DNA from: Promicromonospora soli
Lineage (GTDB): Bacteria > Actinomycetota > Actinomycetes > Actinomycetales > Cellulomonadaceae
Direction: 5' to 3'
Length of the DNA stretch: 64,000 nt
NCBI RefSeq assembly: GCF_014653785.1
Contig: NZ_BNAS01000009.1
Location: 87,861-151,860 of the forward strand
Positions within the stretch are counted from its first letter, which is position 1, and each line of letters starts with the position of its first letter. Under the pieces are notes generated by a model that was not told the origin of the DNA, searched no databases, and was given only the letters and a program-made list of their open reading frames with translations. Below, in pieces: positions 24,867-33,901 of the stretch. The translations under genes and the position numbers were made by a program.

Positions 24867-26691
24867 GACGGCGTCGTGCGGCTATGGCCAGCGCGGCAAG
24901 GCTCGCGAGCGTTCCCCACAGCGCCAGCCCCTGGATCCACGGGCCGAGCGCCGTCCCCGCGGTGAGGCCGTCGCGGAGCTCGATCTCGGCCACCATGAGC
25001 CCGGCCTCGTCGAACGGGAGCGCCTGGAGCGTGCTCCCGTCGGGTGCGAACACCTGGCTGGTACCCGTGGTGGAGAGGTTGACGACGCTGCGGCCGGTCT
25101 CGATCGCGCGCATGCGGGCGATCGCGAGCTGCTGCAGGTTCTCGTCGGTGCCGCGGAAGTCGGCGTTGTTCGTCTGGAACATGAACACCTGCGCGCCGTC
25201 GTGCACGCCTTCCTGGATGACGTCGTCGAAGGCCACGTCGAAGCAGATCGCCAGGCCCACGCTCGCCCGGCCGAGGTCGACAACCGGTGAGTCGGCACCG
25301 GGCGTGTACTCGCGCACCAGCAGGTCGACGAGTCCGGGGACGATCGCGCCGTAGAGCCACCGGTCCGGGATGTACTCACCAAAAGGCACGGGGTGTCGTT
25401 TCGCGTGCGTCGCTACGGGGCCGTCCTCGGTCCACAGGAACGAGGTGTTGTAGACGAGATCGCCGACCTCCGACGCCGCGTTCAGGAGGATCGGAGCACC
25501 GTACGAGTCGGCGGCCGCAGAGAGCATCCGTGCGGTGGCCTGATCGGCAGCGGGATCGCTGTCGACGCCGCCCTCCGGCCACACCACGACGTCGACCCGC
25601 TCGCTCTCCAGCGGCGTGGAGGCGGCCAGCTGTGAACGCAGCACGTCCTGCGGGGCGCGCTGGTCCGCGTAGGCCGCGGGTCCGTTGCCCTGCACGGCGC
25701 CGACCCGGATCGTCCCGGCGTCGGCGGTCGGGAACTGGGGAACCACCGTCATGACGACGGCGAGCAGGCCTACGGGCAGCGCGCCCGACCACCGAGCCAC
25801 CGAGCGAGCACGGGCGTCGTCGGCGCGCGCCTGCTTGACGCGGGCTGCCCACCGGACGGCCTCGACCGCTCCGGCACAGAGCGCGACCATGAGGAACCCA
25901 AGGCCGGACACGCCCAGCCACGATGCGACGGGGGCAATCGGGCTCTCCGACTGGCTCATCCCGAGCCGACCCCAGGGAAACCCGCTGTACGGCCAGGAGC
26001 CCAGGACGAGCTCGCGCGCCATCCAGGCCCCGGCCACGAGCGCCGGGAGCACGGCGAGCCGCGCGCTCGCGGTGTCACGCCAGCGCGGTAGCCAACGGTA
26101 GGCGAGCGTGATGAGGGGCGAGAGGACCGCGAGGACAAGCGTCTCGGCGGTCGCCAGGGCTACCCACGGCACCCAGCCGAGGGGGTCGTCGCCGAGGAAT
26201 TGCGAGGCCCATGACACGTGCGGAAAGTAGAACGCGGCGCCGAACGCCACCCCGACGAGCACGCTGCCCCACAGGCTCCTCCCGACGAGGGAGACCAGAG
26301 CGAGCGTCACGGCGACGAACGCGAGCGGCCACCAGCCGAGCGAGGGGAAGGCCGCATCGAGCGCGAACCCGCCGGCCATGGCGACGCCGAGTGCCGCCCA
26401 CACCGGCACGAGCGGGCGCTCGGCGTACGTGCTGTCACGTGCTGGTGGCGCGAACCGAGCCGCCGCCTTGTTCGCGGCCAGCCGCACTGGCCCGATGACG
26501 TTGTCAACCAGGATCTCTTCGCCTTCGTGAGTGAGGTAGCGGAGGACGGCACCGGGGGCCGCGACGGTGGTGTTGGCACTGACGGTCGGTGACCAGAGGG
26601 CTGGTCGATCGCATCGTAGGCGAAGACCTGCGTCGTCGAGGACGTCGAGGGCGATCACGGGCGGTGGTCGCGCCGCCACCCAGGGCGTCAT
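24859..26691 (-). CDS. lnt: Apolipoprotein N-acyltransferase
   Basis: A 610-residue membrane enzyme that adds the third acyl chain to the N-terminal Cys of lipoproteins. An unusual about 90-residue hydrophilic N-terminus is followed by some six to seven hydrophobic helices and a nitrilase-type periplasmic domain. The catalytic triad reads Glu373 (WPEGG), Lys431 (HAKRHPVPFGEYIP) and Cys483 (ICFDVAFDD), then a last hydrophobic helix. It is longer than the E. coli enzyme (about 512 residues). A lipoprotein gene starts divergently 42 bases away, and many lipoproteins in the window are potential substrates. Confidence 0.88.
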   Translation of the reverse strand: MTPWVAARPPPVIALDVLDDAGLRLRCDRPALWSPTVSANTTVAAPGAVLRYLTHEGEEILVDNVIGPVRLAANKAAARFAPPARDSTYAERPLVPVWAALGVAMAGGFALDAAFPSLGWWPLAFVAVTLALVSLVGRSLWGSVLVGVAFGAAFYFPHVSWASQFLGDDPLGWVPWVALATAETLVLAVLSPLITLAYRWLPRWRDTASARLAVLPALVAGAWMARELVLGSWPYSGFPWGRLGMSQSESPIAPVASWLGVSGLGFLMVALCAGAVEAVRWAARVKQARADDARARSVARWSGALPVGLLAVVMTVVPQFPTADAGTIRVGAVQGNGPAAYADQRAPQDVLRSQLAASTPLESERVDVVVWPEGGVDSDPAADQATARMLSAAADSYGAPILLNAASEVGDLVYNTSFLWTEDGPVATHAKRHPVPFGEYIPDRWLYGAIVPGLVDLLVREYTPGADSPVVDLGRASVGLAICFDVAFDDVIQEGVHDGAQVFMFQTNNADFRGTDENLQQLAIARMRAIETGRSVVNLSTTGTSQVFAPDGSTLQALPFDEAGLMVAEIELRDGLTAGTALGPWIQGLALWGTLASLAALAIAARRRLS

Positions 26692-26733
26692 GTCCGATTT
26701 GCGCTAAATGCACCGACTGCTGAACATGTCACC

Positions 26734-27531
26734 ATGACGATCGACAGCAAGAAGGGCGGCGTACGCGCCACCCGCACTCTCCGAGCCGGCCTGGTGCTCG
26801 GCATGACGGTCTGCGTCGCGGCGGCCGTGGCCGGGTGCAGCCCGGCCGGCGACACCGGCACGGCCAGGACCACGGACCCTACGGCGGCCGCACCGGCGCC
26901 GTCCGCGGAGGTCGCGACTCCCTCCCCCAGCGACGACTCCGCGCCGACCACGATCCCGTTCGAGGCCGGACATGTCCCCGACGGCTGGTCCCAGCGGGAC
27001 GGCGTCGCGTGCGGGATGAGCGCGACCGACCTCGTGACGCAGGACGACCGGTTCAGTCTCGAGCTGACCGGCCCGATGGTCACGGGTGCTGACGGCACCG
27101 TGTACCAGCCGGTCCTCCTCGAGCACGAGCTCGGCGACGACGCGACGCTGGACTTCGGCGACGACGCCCAGCTCGTCTGGGCGCAGGGCGACGTGGTGGT
27201 CGACCTAGACCTGGGCTGGCAAGAAGGGGGCGGCCCGATTCTCGAGGCCGCCGACGCCGAGGGCCTCCCGACGGGCGACTACTCCGCCTGGGAGGAGGAC
27301 GCGACCGACCCCGCGATGCGCCGGATCAGCGGCCTCACGGGGGTCGCGAACGCGACCACCTGCTGGCCGAGCGGTGTGGACGAGGGCAGCGGCTTCACGA
27401 ACTACGACGACCCCCGACCGGACGGCGAGTACGACGTCCGGGCAGTGGTCCTGGCGATGGTCGACGGTGAGAGCCGGCTCGTGGTGAGCGACCCGGTCAC
27501 GGTCGATTGGGTGGCCCCGGCTGTCGACTGA
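26734..27531 (+). CDS. Putative lipoprotein of unknown function
   Basis: A 265-residue exported protein. The signal peptide has an Arg/Lys-containing start, a hydrophobic core (LVLGMTVCVAAAVAGC) and a lipobox ending at Cys35. A Thr/Ala/Pro/Ser-rich linker (about residues 40-75) tethers an acidic globular domain containing WSQRDGVACGMSATDLV and two further Cys. No family recognised. It is divergent from lnt and convergent with the fructan operon, separated from the latter by a strong hairpin. Confidence 0.75.
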   Translation: MTIDSKKGGVRATRTLRAGLVLGMTVCVAAAVAGCSPAGDTGTARTTDPTAAAPAPSAEVATPSPSDDSAPTTIPFEAGHVPDGWSQRDGVACGMSATDLVTQDDRFSLELTGPMVTGADGTVYQPVLLEHELGDDATLDFGDDAQLVWAQGDVVVDLDLGWQEGGGPILEAADAEGLPTGDYSAWEEDATDPAMRRISGLTGVANATTCWPSGVDEGSGFTNYDDPRPDGEYDVRAVVLAMVDGESRLVVSDPVTVDWVAPAVD

Positions 27532-27551
27532 CGCAGGCGACCGCCGGGTAC

Positions 27552-27583
27552 TCCCTCCGCCTGTCGAACGACAGGCGGAGGGA
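27552..27583. terminator. 15-bp stem two-way terminator
   Basis: TCCCTCCGCCTGTCG (27552-27566) and CGACAGGCGGAGGGA (27569-27583) form a perfect stem with a tight loop. It lies between the stops of the lipoprotein gene and the last gene of the fructan operon, and probably terminates both. Confidence 0.88.
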
Positions 27584-27588
27584 GAAGG

Positions 27589-29163
27589 TCAGCTCACCTC
27601 GAGCTCGCGCACCGTCAGGTCCTCGAAGTCGGCTGCCCCGCCGTAGGAGAAGAGACGGATGTGGTTGTCACCGGCGAGCGGGAAGACCCGGTGGGAGTGC
27701 ACGATTCGCCCGTCACCCACGAAGACCTCGACGCTGGCGTGGTCGACCAGGGCTCGGAAGCGCAGGCGTCCGGCCGTGCGGTCGACCGGTGTCTGGGACT
27801 CTCCCCCGGTCGGGTTGAAGGTCGGGCGCCGGTTGACGAAGACGAACCCACCGTCGAGGTATGCACCCGCCGCGACGTGCCGCCCACCGCCCGGGGCCCG
27901 GCAGAGCTCGAACCCGATGTTACCGGGGCGGTTCGCGGGGTCCCACACGAGGTCGCACGAGATCTCGTAGGCCCGTGCGGTGACGTCGAGGTCGTGCGTG
28001 CCGTCGACGCGGACGTCGCCCAGTCGATGGGTGCGGGTGACGTAGTCGGCGAGCGCCACCGTCGGCTGCGAGGCGAGATAGTAGGTCCCGTCGTCGCCAC
28101 GCTCGAGACGCAGGTCCCGCGCGATCATGTCGTCGCCGTTGTAGCCGTCGGTCGCCATGCTCGGCGCGTTGTGCGGGTAGTCCCAGAAGTTCGCCCAGCC
28201 CAGCGCATGACGGACGGCGGGGTCCTCGGTCCCGTCGGCTCTGTGGCCCGGATAGGTCACGGCGCCGTAGAAGTCGTATCCCCAGTCGAGCCACTGCGGT
28301 TCCACCCCGTCCGGGACGAAGCCGGACCCGTTGAAGCTGCCGGTCCAGTAGGCGTACGTCGCAGGGAGACCGCGTCCCTTGCCGTTGGCGCTGACGCCGA
28401 GGATCCAGTGGTCAGAGCCGTCGCCGGCTCGCATCGAGAAGATGTCGGGGCACTCGAGGAGCCCGATGTCTTCCTTGACGAACTCTCCGACTCGCACCCA
28501 GTGGTGCAGGTCGTCCGACGCGTAGAACCCGACCCGGCTCCCCTCGGCGTTCGCCATGAACCACCGTGACCGGGCGTCGTCCCAGATGACCTTGGGGTCG
28601 CGGAAGTCGTGCACGCCGGGGTTCGGCAGCACCGGGTCGGTGCCGCCGGGCTGGAACGTGCGGCCGCGGTCCGTCGAGTACCACAGGTACTGCGCCTGCT
28701 TTCCGGCTGGCGCCTGCGTGACGAGCGCGATGACGGCGCCGGGCCCGTATCCCGCCGTGCCCTCGTGATCGACAACGAGGCATCCGGACCAGCAGTCGCC
28801 GTTCGCGTTGGTGTTCTTCGGGAGGGCGACGCCCTGGTCGGTGAAGGCGACGTGGTCACGGGTCGTCGCGAGCCGCCAGGCCGTACCCCCGCCTCCGGCC
28901 AGGTAGTCGGCGTTGTACAGGTAGTAGTAGAGGTACTCGCCGTCGAGGTAGATGGGGCGCTGCGGGTCGTTCTTCCAGTTGTCCGGGACGCTCAGGTGGT
29001 AGGCGGGGCGATAGGTCTGGTTCACACGCCGGGTTCCTCGAAGCTTGTCGGATGCGGACGGGGCGAGGGCTGCCGCGCCGGGCGCCCCGAGCACGGCGCC
29101 GGCGGCGAGGCCGCCGGCCGCACCGAGGAGCAGTGCTCGGCGGGATGGCTGGATGGTGGTCAT
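27589..29163 (-). CDS. Tat-exported GH32 glycosidase (levanase/fructanase-like)
   Basis: A 524-residue secreted enzyme expected to cleave fructan. The signal has the twin-arginine SRRALLLGAAG (Arg8, Arg9) and an Ala-rich core. The five-bladed propeller carries the GH32 marks: nucleophile Asp66 in NWKNDPQ (an NDPQ variant of NDPNG), transition-state stabiliser in FRDPK, acid/base Glu237 in ECPD. A C-terminal beta-sandwich ends the protein (LVDHASVEVFVGDG). The ATG at 29163 is preferred over a GTG at 29187 because AGAGGT lies just upstream. It is the last gene of the operon, 58 bases after the cytoplasmic GH32. Levan- versus inulin-specificity is unresolved. Confidence 0.9.
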   Translation of the reverse strand: MTTIQPSRRALLLGAAGGLAAGAVLGAPGAAALAPSASDKLRGTRRVNQTYRPAYHLSVPDNWKNDPQRPIYLDGEYLYYYLYNADYLAGGGGTAWRLATTRDHVAFTDQGVALPKNTNANGDCWSGCLVVDHEGTAGYGPGAVIALVTQAPAGKQAQYLWYSTDRGRTFQPGGTDPVLPNPGVHDFRDPKVIWDDARSRWFMANAEGSRVGFYASDDLHHWVRVGEFVKEDIGLLECPDIFSMRAGDGSDHWILGVSANGKGRGLPATYAYWTGSFNGSGFVPDGVEPQWLDWGYDFYGAVTYPGHRADGTEDPAVRHALGWANFWDYPHNAPSMATDGYNGDDMIARDLRLERGDDGTYYLASQPTVALADYVTRTHRLGDVRVDGTHDLDVTARAYEISCDLVWDPANRPGNIGFELCRAPGGGRHVAAGAYLDGGFVFVNRRPTFNPTGGESQTPVDRTAGRLRFRALVDHASVEVFVGDGRIVHSHRVFPLAGDNHIRLFSYGGAADFEDLTVRELEVS

Positions 29164-29221
29164 TGTGGTCGACCTCTCTGTCGTCACTGGTTGTCATGCG
29201 TACTTCTGGAGCGGCTTTTCG

Positions 29222-30766
29222 TCAGGGCGGCGTCGGCCACAGTTCTCGGGGTCGGGCATCCCAGGCGTCGGCCATGTGCCAGCCGTCGAGCCGCGTCACG
29301 GTGACCGCGCCGAAGGGCGCGGCGAGCTCGACGCCGGTGGCGTCGGGCCGGGTCGGGTAGACGCGCGCGGTGAGCGGCCGGCCGTTCGCGAAGACCTCCA
29401 GGGCCGAGTGGTCGACGATCACCCGCAGGCACACGGCGCCGTCGGGCCCGGTCGGGACCTCGCCCGACCGGGGCGTGCCGTCGACGGCGGGGTCCAGGCT
29501 GGCCCGCGAGCGGTCGAGCCGCAGCGTGACCGCGCCACCTCGGTCACGCTGCAGCACGAGACGCGTGCGTTCGCCGTCCGGGTCGTCGGCCTGCCCGGCG
29601 ACCCGGACGTCGAGCTCGAGGCTGCTGTCCGCGCTCAGGACGACGTCGATCTCCAGGTCGAGCTGGTCCCCCGAGATATCGACGGCTCGGCGCTCGCCGG
29701 CACGCAGCAGGCCCGGGACGGTGTGGATGCCTTCGCGCCGCAGGAGGCTCACCTCGGCGGCGGGTTCCTGGGCCGGCGTCCCGTCGGGCGCCGACGTCAC
29801 GTGCCGTGGCAGCGACATGACGCCCGACCATCCGGCGAGCAGGGTCGCGGCGTCGGGCCGGCCCTCCTGCATCCACCCGAACATCAGACGCCGGCCTTCG
29901 GCGTCCTGGAAGGACTGCGGAGCGTAGAAGTACCGGCCGCCGTAGTCGAGACGCCCGAGCCGGTGCGGCGTGAAGACGTCGCCCTCGTAGGCGCCGATCC
30001 AGTACAGCGGGTGGTGGGTGACTCCCTGGTCCCACGCGGAGAAGACGAGGATGTCCGTGGCTGTGTCCCGGCCGGCGAGCCGGAACAGGTCCACGCACTC
30101 CCACATCGTCCCGGTCCAGTCCGCGTCCCCGGCCTCGCCGGTCGACGCGTCGCCGACCACCAGCGGGCCCACGTACTCCCAGGAACGCAGGTCCGCCGAG
30201 TCGTACAGGAATGCGGCGCCGCCCCGTCCTCGGATACCCGATCCCACGAGCTGGCGCCACCGGCCGTCCTCCCGCCACACACAGTGGTCGCGGAAAGCCG
30301 TAGCGTCCACGCCCGGTGGTGTCGCGGCGATGACCGGGTTCTGCTCGGCCGGCGTCCAGGTGCGCAGGTCCCCGGAGCCGGTCGCGACGCAGGGCAGCTC
30401 GCGCCCGGCGTGCCGTCCCGAGTACACGATCGTCGGGATCCCGCCGTCGTCCACGAGAACGCCGGACCAGCATCCTTCGGCGTCCGGTCCGGTCTCGCCG
30501 GGGACGAGCGCGACCGGCTCGTCCGTCCAGCGAACGAGGTCGGTGCTGGTCGCGTGCCCCCAGTGGATCCGGTCGTGGACCGGTGAGTACGGGTTGTACT
30601 GGTAGAAGAGATGGAAGGTGCCGTCCCACTGGCCCAGACCGTTCGGGTCGTTGAGCCATCCTGCGGGCGAGACGAAGTGGAAGCGGGGTCGATGGGGATC
30701 GGCCTGGGCGCGTTCGACCATCCGGTCGTCGGCCCGTCGTGCGGTGCCGACGGTCGGCTCACTCAT
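29222..30766 (-). CDS. Cytoplasmic GH32 beta-fructosidase (sucrose/fructo-oligosaccharide hydrolase)
   Basis: A 514-residue GH32 enzyme without a signal peptide. Catalytic elements are Asp40 in WLNDPNG, FRDH, and Glu223 in WECVD, with the C-terminal sandwich at SALEVFANGRPL. It should hydrolyse imported sucrose or fructo-oligosaccharides to fructose. It starts 45 bases after the transporter ATPase stop, with AAGGAC upstream. Together with the exported GH32 it brackets uptake: extracellular depolymerisation, ABC import, intracellular hydrolysis. No fructokinase gene is adjacent. Confidence 0.92.
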   Translation of the reverse strand: MSEPTVGTARRADDRMVERAQADPHRPRFHFVSPAGWLNDPNGLGQWDGTFHLFYQYNPYSPVHDRIHWGHATSTDLVRWTDEPVALVPGETGPDAEGCWSGVLVDDGGIPTIVYSGRHAGRELPCVATGSGDLRTWTPAEQNPVIAATPPGVDATAFRDHCVWREDGRWRQLVGSGIRGRGGAAFLYDSADLRSWEYVGPLVVGDASTGEAGDADWTGTMWECVDLFRLAGRDTATDILVFSAWDQGVTHHPLYWIGAYEGDVFTPHRLGRLDYGGRYFYAPQSFQDAEGRRLMFGWMQEGRPDAATLLAGWSGVMSLPRHVTSAPDGTPAQEPAAEVSLLRREGIHTVPGLLRAGERRAVDISGDQLDLEIDVVLSADSSLELDVRVAGQADDPDGERTRLVLQRDRGGAVTLRLDRSRASLDPAVDGTPRSGEVPTGPDGAVCLRVIVDHSALEVFANGRPLTARVYPTRPDATGVELAAPFGAVTVTRLDGWHMADAWDARPRELWPTPP

Positions 30767-30811
30767 GCAGCTCTGTCCTTGTCTGGTGGGCGTTGCCTGA
30801 TCAGGGAATGT

Positions 30812-31873
30812 CTAGGCGGTCTGGGCGGTAGCCGTGCCGGACACGTCGAGTGCCCGGCGGGCCACCTCGGCGTGCGGGCGGTAGCGGTGGCAGCGCACGG
30901 TCCAGCCCGGTTCGACGACATGGTGCACCGGCGCGTCGTCCCGGCACCGCCCGTCTGCCGCGTAGGGGCACGTCGTGGCGCCGAGCACCTGCGCGCGGAG
31001 CGCAGCCCGCTCGGCAGGGTCGAACGTCCCCGCACGCCGCGGGTCCGGGACGGCCGACAGCAGCAGCCGGGTGTACGGGTGGGCGGGACCGGCCATGAGA
31101 GCGGTCGACTCCCCAGCCTCAACCACCTCACCGGCAAACATCACCGTCGTCCGGTCCGCGATGTACCGTGCCGCCGCCAGGTCGTGGGTGATGTAGAGCA
31201 GGGAGATGCCCCGCTCGTCGCGCAGCCGGCGCATGAGGTTGAGGATCCCGATGCGTACCGACACGTCGAGCATCGACGTGGGCTCGTCCGCGAGGATGAC
31301 CTCCGGCTCGACCGCCAGCGCGCGGGCGATCGCGACTCGCTGACGTTGCCCCCCGGACAGCTCGTGCGGGTAGGCGTCGAGCAGGGCGTGGTCCAGGTCG
31401 ACCGTGTCCAGGAGCTCCGTGAGCCGCCTCTTGAGCGTCGAGGCCGACGTCGCGCGACCGTGCAGCACGAGAGCCCGCGTGAGGAAGTGCTCGACGCGGT
31501 GCGCGGGGTTCAGGGAGCCGAACGGGTCCTGGAAGACCATCTGCACCTTGGCCCGGTACGCGCGGGACGCGCGCCGGGGCTCGGCCGCGAGGACGTCGAC
31601 GCCGTCCACGCGCAGCGTGCCCGACGTCGGCTGCTCGAGCCGCGCCACGCACCGCGCGATCGTGGACTTGCCGCTGCCGGACTCACCGACGAGGGCCATG
31701 ATCTCCCCGCGCCGGACATCGAGGTCGATGCCGCCGAGCGCGCGGAACCTGCCCCGCGAGAGGAGGCCGCCGACCGGGAAGTCCTTGACCAGGCCGCGGA
31801 TCTCCACCACCGGCGCGCCGTCAGCGGCGACGGTGCCGGCTCGTTCGCGTGCGTTGTCGGTCGTGGCACTCAT
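30812..31873 (-). CDS. OppF/DppF-type ABC transporter ATPase
   Basis: A 353-residue ATPase of the peptide/oligosaccharide (family 5) importer class. Walker A is GESGSGKST, the signature LSGGQRQR, Walker B VILADEPTSMLD. The C-terminal oligopeptide-type extension has paired Cys (GATTCPYAADGRC) that may hold a metal cluster. It overlaps the upstream fused permease-ATPase by four bases (ATGA), so production is coupled. It is the second ATPase of the fructan-linked importer. Confidence 0.92.
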   Translation of the reverse strand: MSATTDNARERAGTVAADGAPVVEIRGLVKDFPVGGLLSRGRFRALGGIDLDVRRGEIMALVGESGSGKSTIARCVARLEQPTSGTLRVDGVDVLAAEPRRASRAYRAKVQMVFQDPFGSLNPAHRVEHFLTRALVLHGRATSASTLKRRLTELLDTVDLDHALLDAYPHELSGGQRQRVAIARALAVEPEVILADEPTSMLDVSVRIGILNLMRRLRDERGISLLYITHDLAAARYIADRTTVMFAGEVVEAGESTALMAGPAHPYTRLLLSAVPDPRRAGTFDPAERAALRAQVLGATTCPYAADGRCRDDAPVHHVVEPGWTVRCHRYRPHAEVARRALDVSGTATAQTA

Positions 31874-33879
31874 TCGGAGGCCTCCTCGTCGCGGAGCTGG
31901 TCGTGGCGGTCGTCGTCAGGCTCGTCGTGGGGCGCCACCCAGTGGCCCCCGACCACTTCGACGAGGTCGCCGATGTCGGTGAACCGCACGCCGTCGGCGA
32001 GACCCCTGAGCTCGGTACGGGGTCCGGTCAGCGGCGGGAACGCATTCATCAGAGCGCGCGTGTACGGGTGGCGCGGTTCCGCGAGGATCGTCGCGGCGGG
32101 TGCGGACTCGACGAACCGCCCGCCGTACATGACGGCCATCCGGTCGGAGAGCTCGATCATCAGCGACATGTCGTGGGTGATGAACAGCACGGCGAAGCCG
32201 AGCTCTCGGCGCAGGTCCGCGATCTGCGCCATGATCTCCTGCTGCACGACGACGTCGAGCGCCGTGGTGGGCTCGTCCATGATGAGCAGCCGCGGACGCA
32301 GAGCCACCGCCATTGCGATCACGACCCGCTGCCGCATGCCCCCGGAGAGCTGGTGGGGGTATGCACGTAGCCGCGAGCGTTCGATCTTGACGAGCTCGAG
32401 CAGGTCGCCGGCGCGCCGCAACGCCTCGCTGCGCGAGACCCGCTCGTGCGTGGTGTAGACGTCGGCGATCTGGTCGCCGATGGTCATGACGGGGTTGAGC
32501 GAGTTCATGGCGGACTGGAACACCATCGCGACATCGCGCCAGCGGAAGCTGCGCAGCTCGTCGTCCGGCATCGCGAGTACGTCGCGCCCGCAAAACCGCA
32601 CGCTTCCATCGGTGATAACGGCCGGCGCGCGCAGCAGGCGCATGATCGCGTGGGCAACCGTTGACTTCCCGCAGCCGGACTCCCCCGCGAGGCCGAAGAC
32701 CTCGCCCTCGCCGATGGTGAACGAGACGCGGTCGGCACCGACGACGGTGCGGTTCTCCCCCCGGTACTCGACGGTGAGGTCCCGCACCTCGAGCACGGGG
32801 GTCGGACTGTGCCCGGTCGCGCTCGCTGGGCTGGTGGCATTGCTCGTGGCCGCGTCCGCGACGCCGGACACGACCGTTCCGCCGCCGGGTGCGTGGACCC
32901 CCGCCCGCCGGCGGCGCGGCACGCGCAGCCGGGGGTTCGTCACCTCGTCGACCGCGTAGTTGAGGAGGGACAGCGCGAAGGCGACGAGCGCGATGCACAG
33001 ACCTGAGGGCAGGAAGGCCCACCAGGCGCCAACCATGAGCGCGCCGTCGTTGCTGGCCCAGTACAGGTTGGTGCCCCACGAGACGACCGAGACGTCGCCA
33101 AGGCCCAGGAACTCGAGCCCGGCCTGGCTGCCGATGCCGAAGATCACCACGCCGAGGAAGGTGCTCATGACGATGGACGCCATGTTGGGCAGGATCTCGC
33201 GGAACATGATCCAGCCCGAACCTTCGCCGGTGACCGTCGCCGCGGCGACGAAGTCCTTGGCCCGGATGGACAGCGCCAATGACCGCAGCACGCGCGCAGC
33301 ACCCGCCCAGCCGGTGACGATGAGGACGACGACCACGGTCCCGGCGCCCGGCGGCAGGAACGCCGCCAGGACGACGAGCAGCGGCAGCCCGGGCAGGAGC
33401 AGGAAGACGTTCGTCACGAGGGACAGGACGTCGTCGGTGACCTTGCCGAAATAGGCGGCGGCGAGCCCGACGGTCACGCCCACCAGGGTCGCGGCGAGAC
33501 CGACGAGGAAGCCGACCGCGAGCGACGACCGGGCACCCCAGAGGGTGAGGGCGAGGACGTCTTGCCCTTTGGCCGTCGTCCCGAGCAGATGCGCGGCGGA
33601 CGGCGCCTGGGAACCAGAGCCCGTGATGACCGTGGGATCCCCGGGCACCAGGAGGGGCGCGAGGAGGGCGAGCGCGCCGAAGAGGAGGAGGATCCCGACG
33701 CCGAGGGTCGCCTTGCGGTTCCGGAGCAGGCTGCGCAGGAATCCCCGGCGTGGCGTGGGCCTGCCGGACGGGCGGGCCGGGGCCGGCGCGTCGGGCGTCA
33801 GGTCGCGGGGTACCTTCGGACGTGAGCCGGCGCCGGGGGCGGCGCCGAGAGACGCCGACGTGGATTCTGTGACGGACAC
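31870..33879 (-). CDS. Fused DppC-type permease and DppD-type ATPase
   Basis: A 669-residue fusion. Residues about 45-325 form an OppC/DppC-like permease with five to six hydrophobic segments and the EAA-like loop (ATVTGEGSGWIMFREILPNM). A Pro/Arg/Ser-rich linker (about 326-365) leads to an ATPase domain with Walker A GESGCGKST, signature LSGGMRQR and Walker B LLIMDEPTTALD. Permease-ATPase fusions of this type are known in actinobacterial family-5 transporters. The start is a GTG at 33879 with GGAG upstream, 22 bases after the partner permease. It pairs with the separate OppF-type ATPase. Confidence 0.9.
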   Translation of the reverse strand: MSVTESTSASLGAAPGAGSRPKVPRDLTPDAPAPARPSGRPTPRRGFLRSLLRNRKATLGVGILLLFGALALLAPLLVPGDPTVITGSGSQAPSAAHLLGTTAKGQDVLALTLWGARSSLAVGFLVGLAATLVGVTVGLAAAYFGKVTDDVLSLVTNVFLLLPGLPLLVVLAAFLPPGAGTVVVVLIVTGWAGAARVLRSLALSIRAKDFVAAATVTGEGSGWIMFREILPNMASIVMSTFLGVVIFGIGSQAGLEFLGLGDVSVVSWGTNLYWASNDGALMVGAWWAFLPSGLCIALVAFALSLLNYAVDEVTNPRLRVPRRRRAGVHAPGGGTVVSGVADAATSNATSPASATGHSPTPVLEVRDLTVEYRGENRTVVGADRVSFTIGEGEVFGLAGESGCGKSTVAHAIMRLLRAPAVITDGSVRFCGRDVLAMPDDELRSFRWRDVAMVFQSAMNSLNPVMTIGDQIADVYTTHERVSRSEALRRAGDLLELVKIERSRLRAYPHQLSGGMRQRVVIAMAVALRPRLLIMDEPTTALDVVVQQEIMAQIADLRRELGFAVLFITHDMSLMIELSDRMAVMYGGRFVESAPAATILAEPRHPYTRALMNAFPPLTGPRTELRGLADGVRFTDIGDLVEVVGGHWVAPHDEPDDDRHDQLRDEEASE

Positions 33880-33901
33880 GGTCTTGGTCTCCTTGGCTCC
33901 G

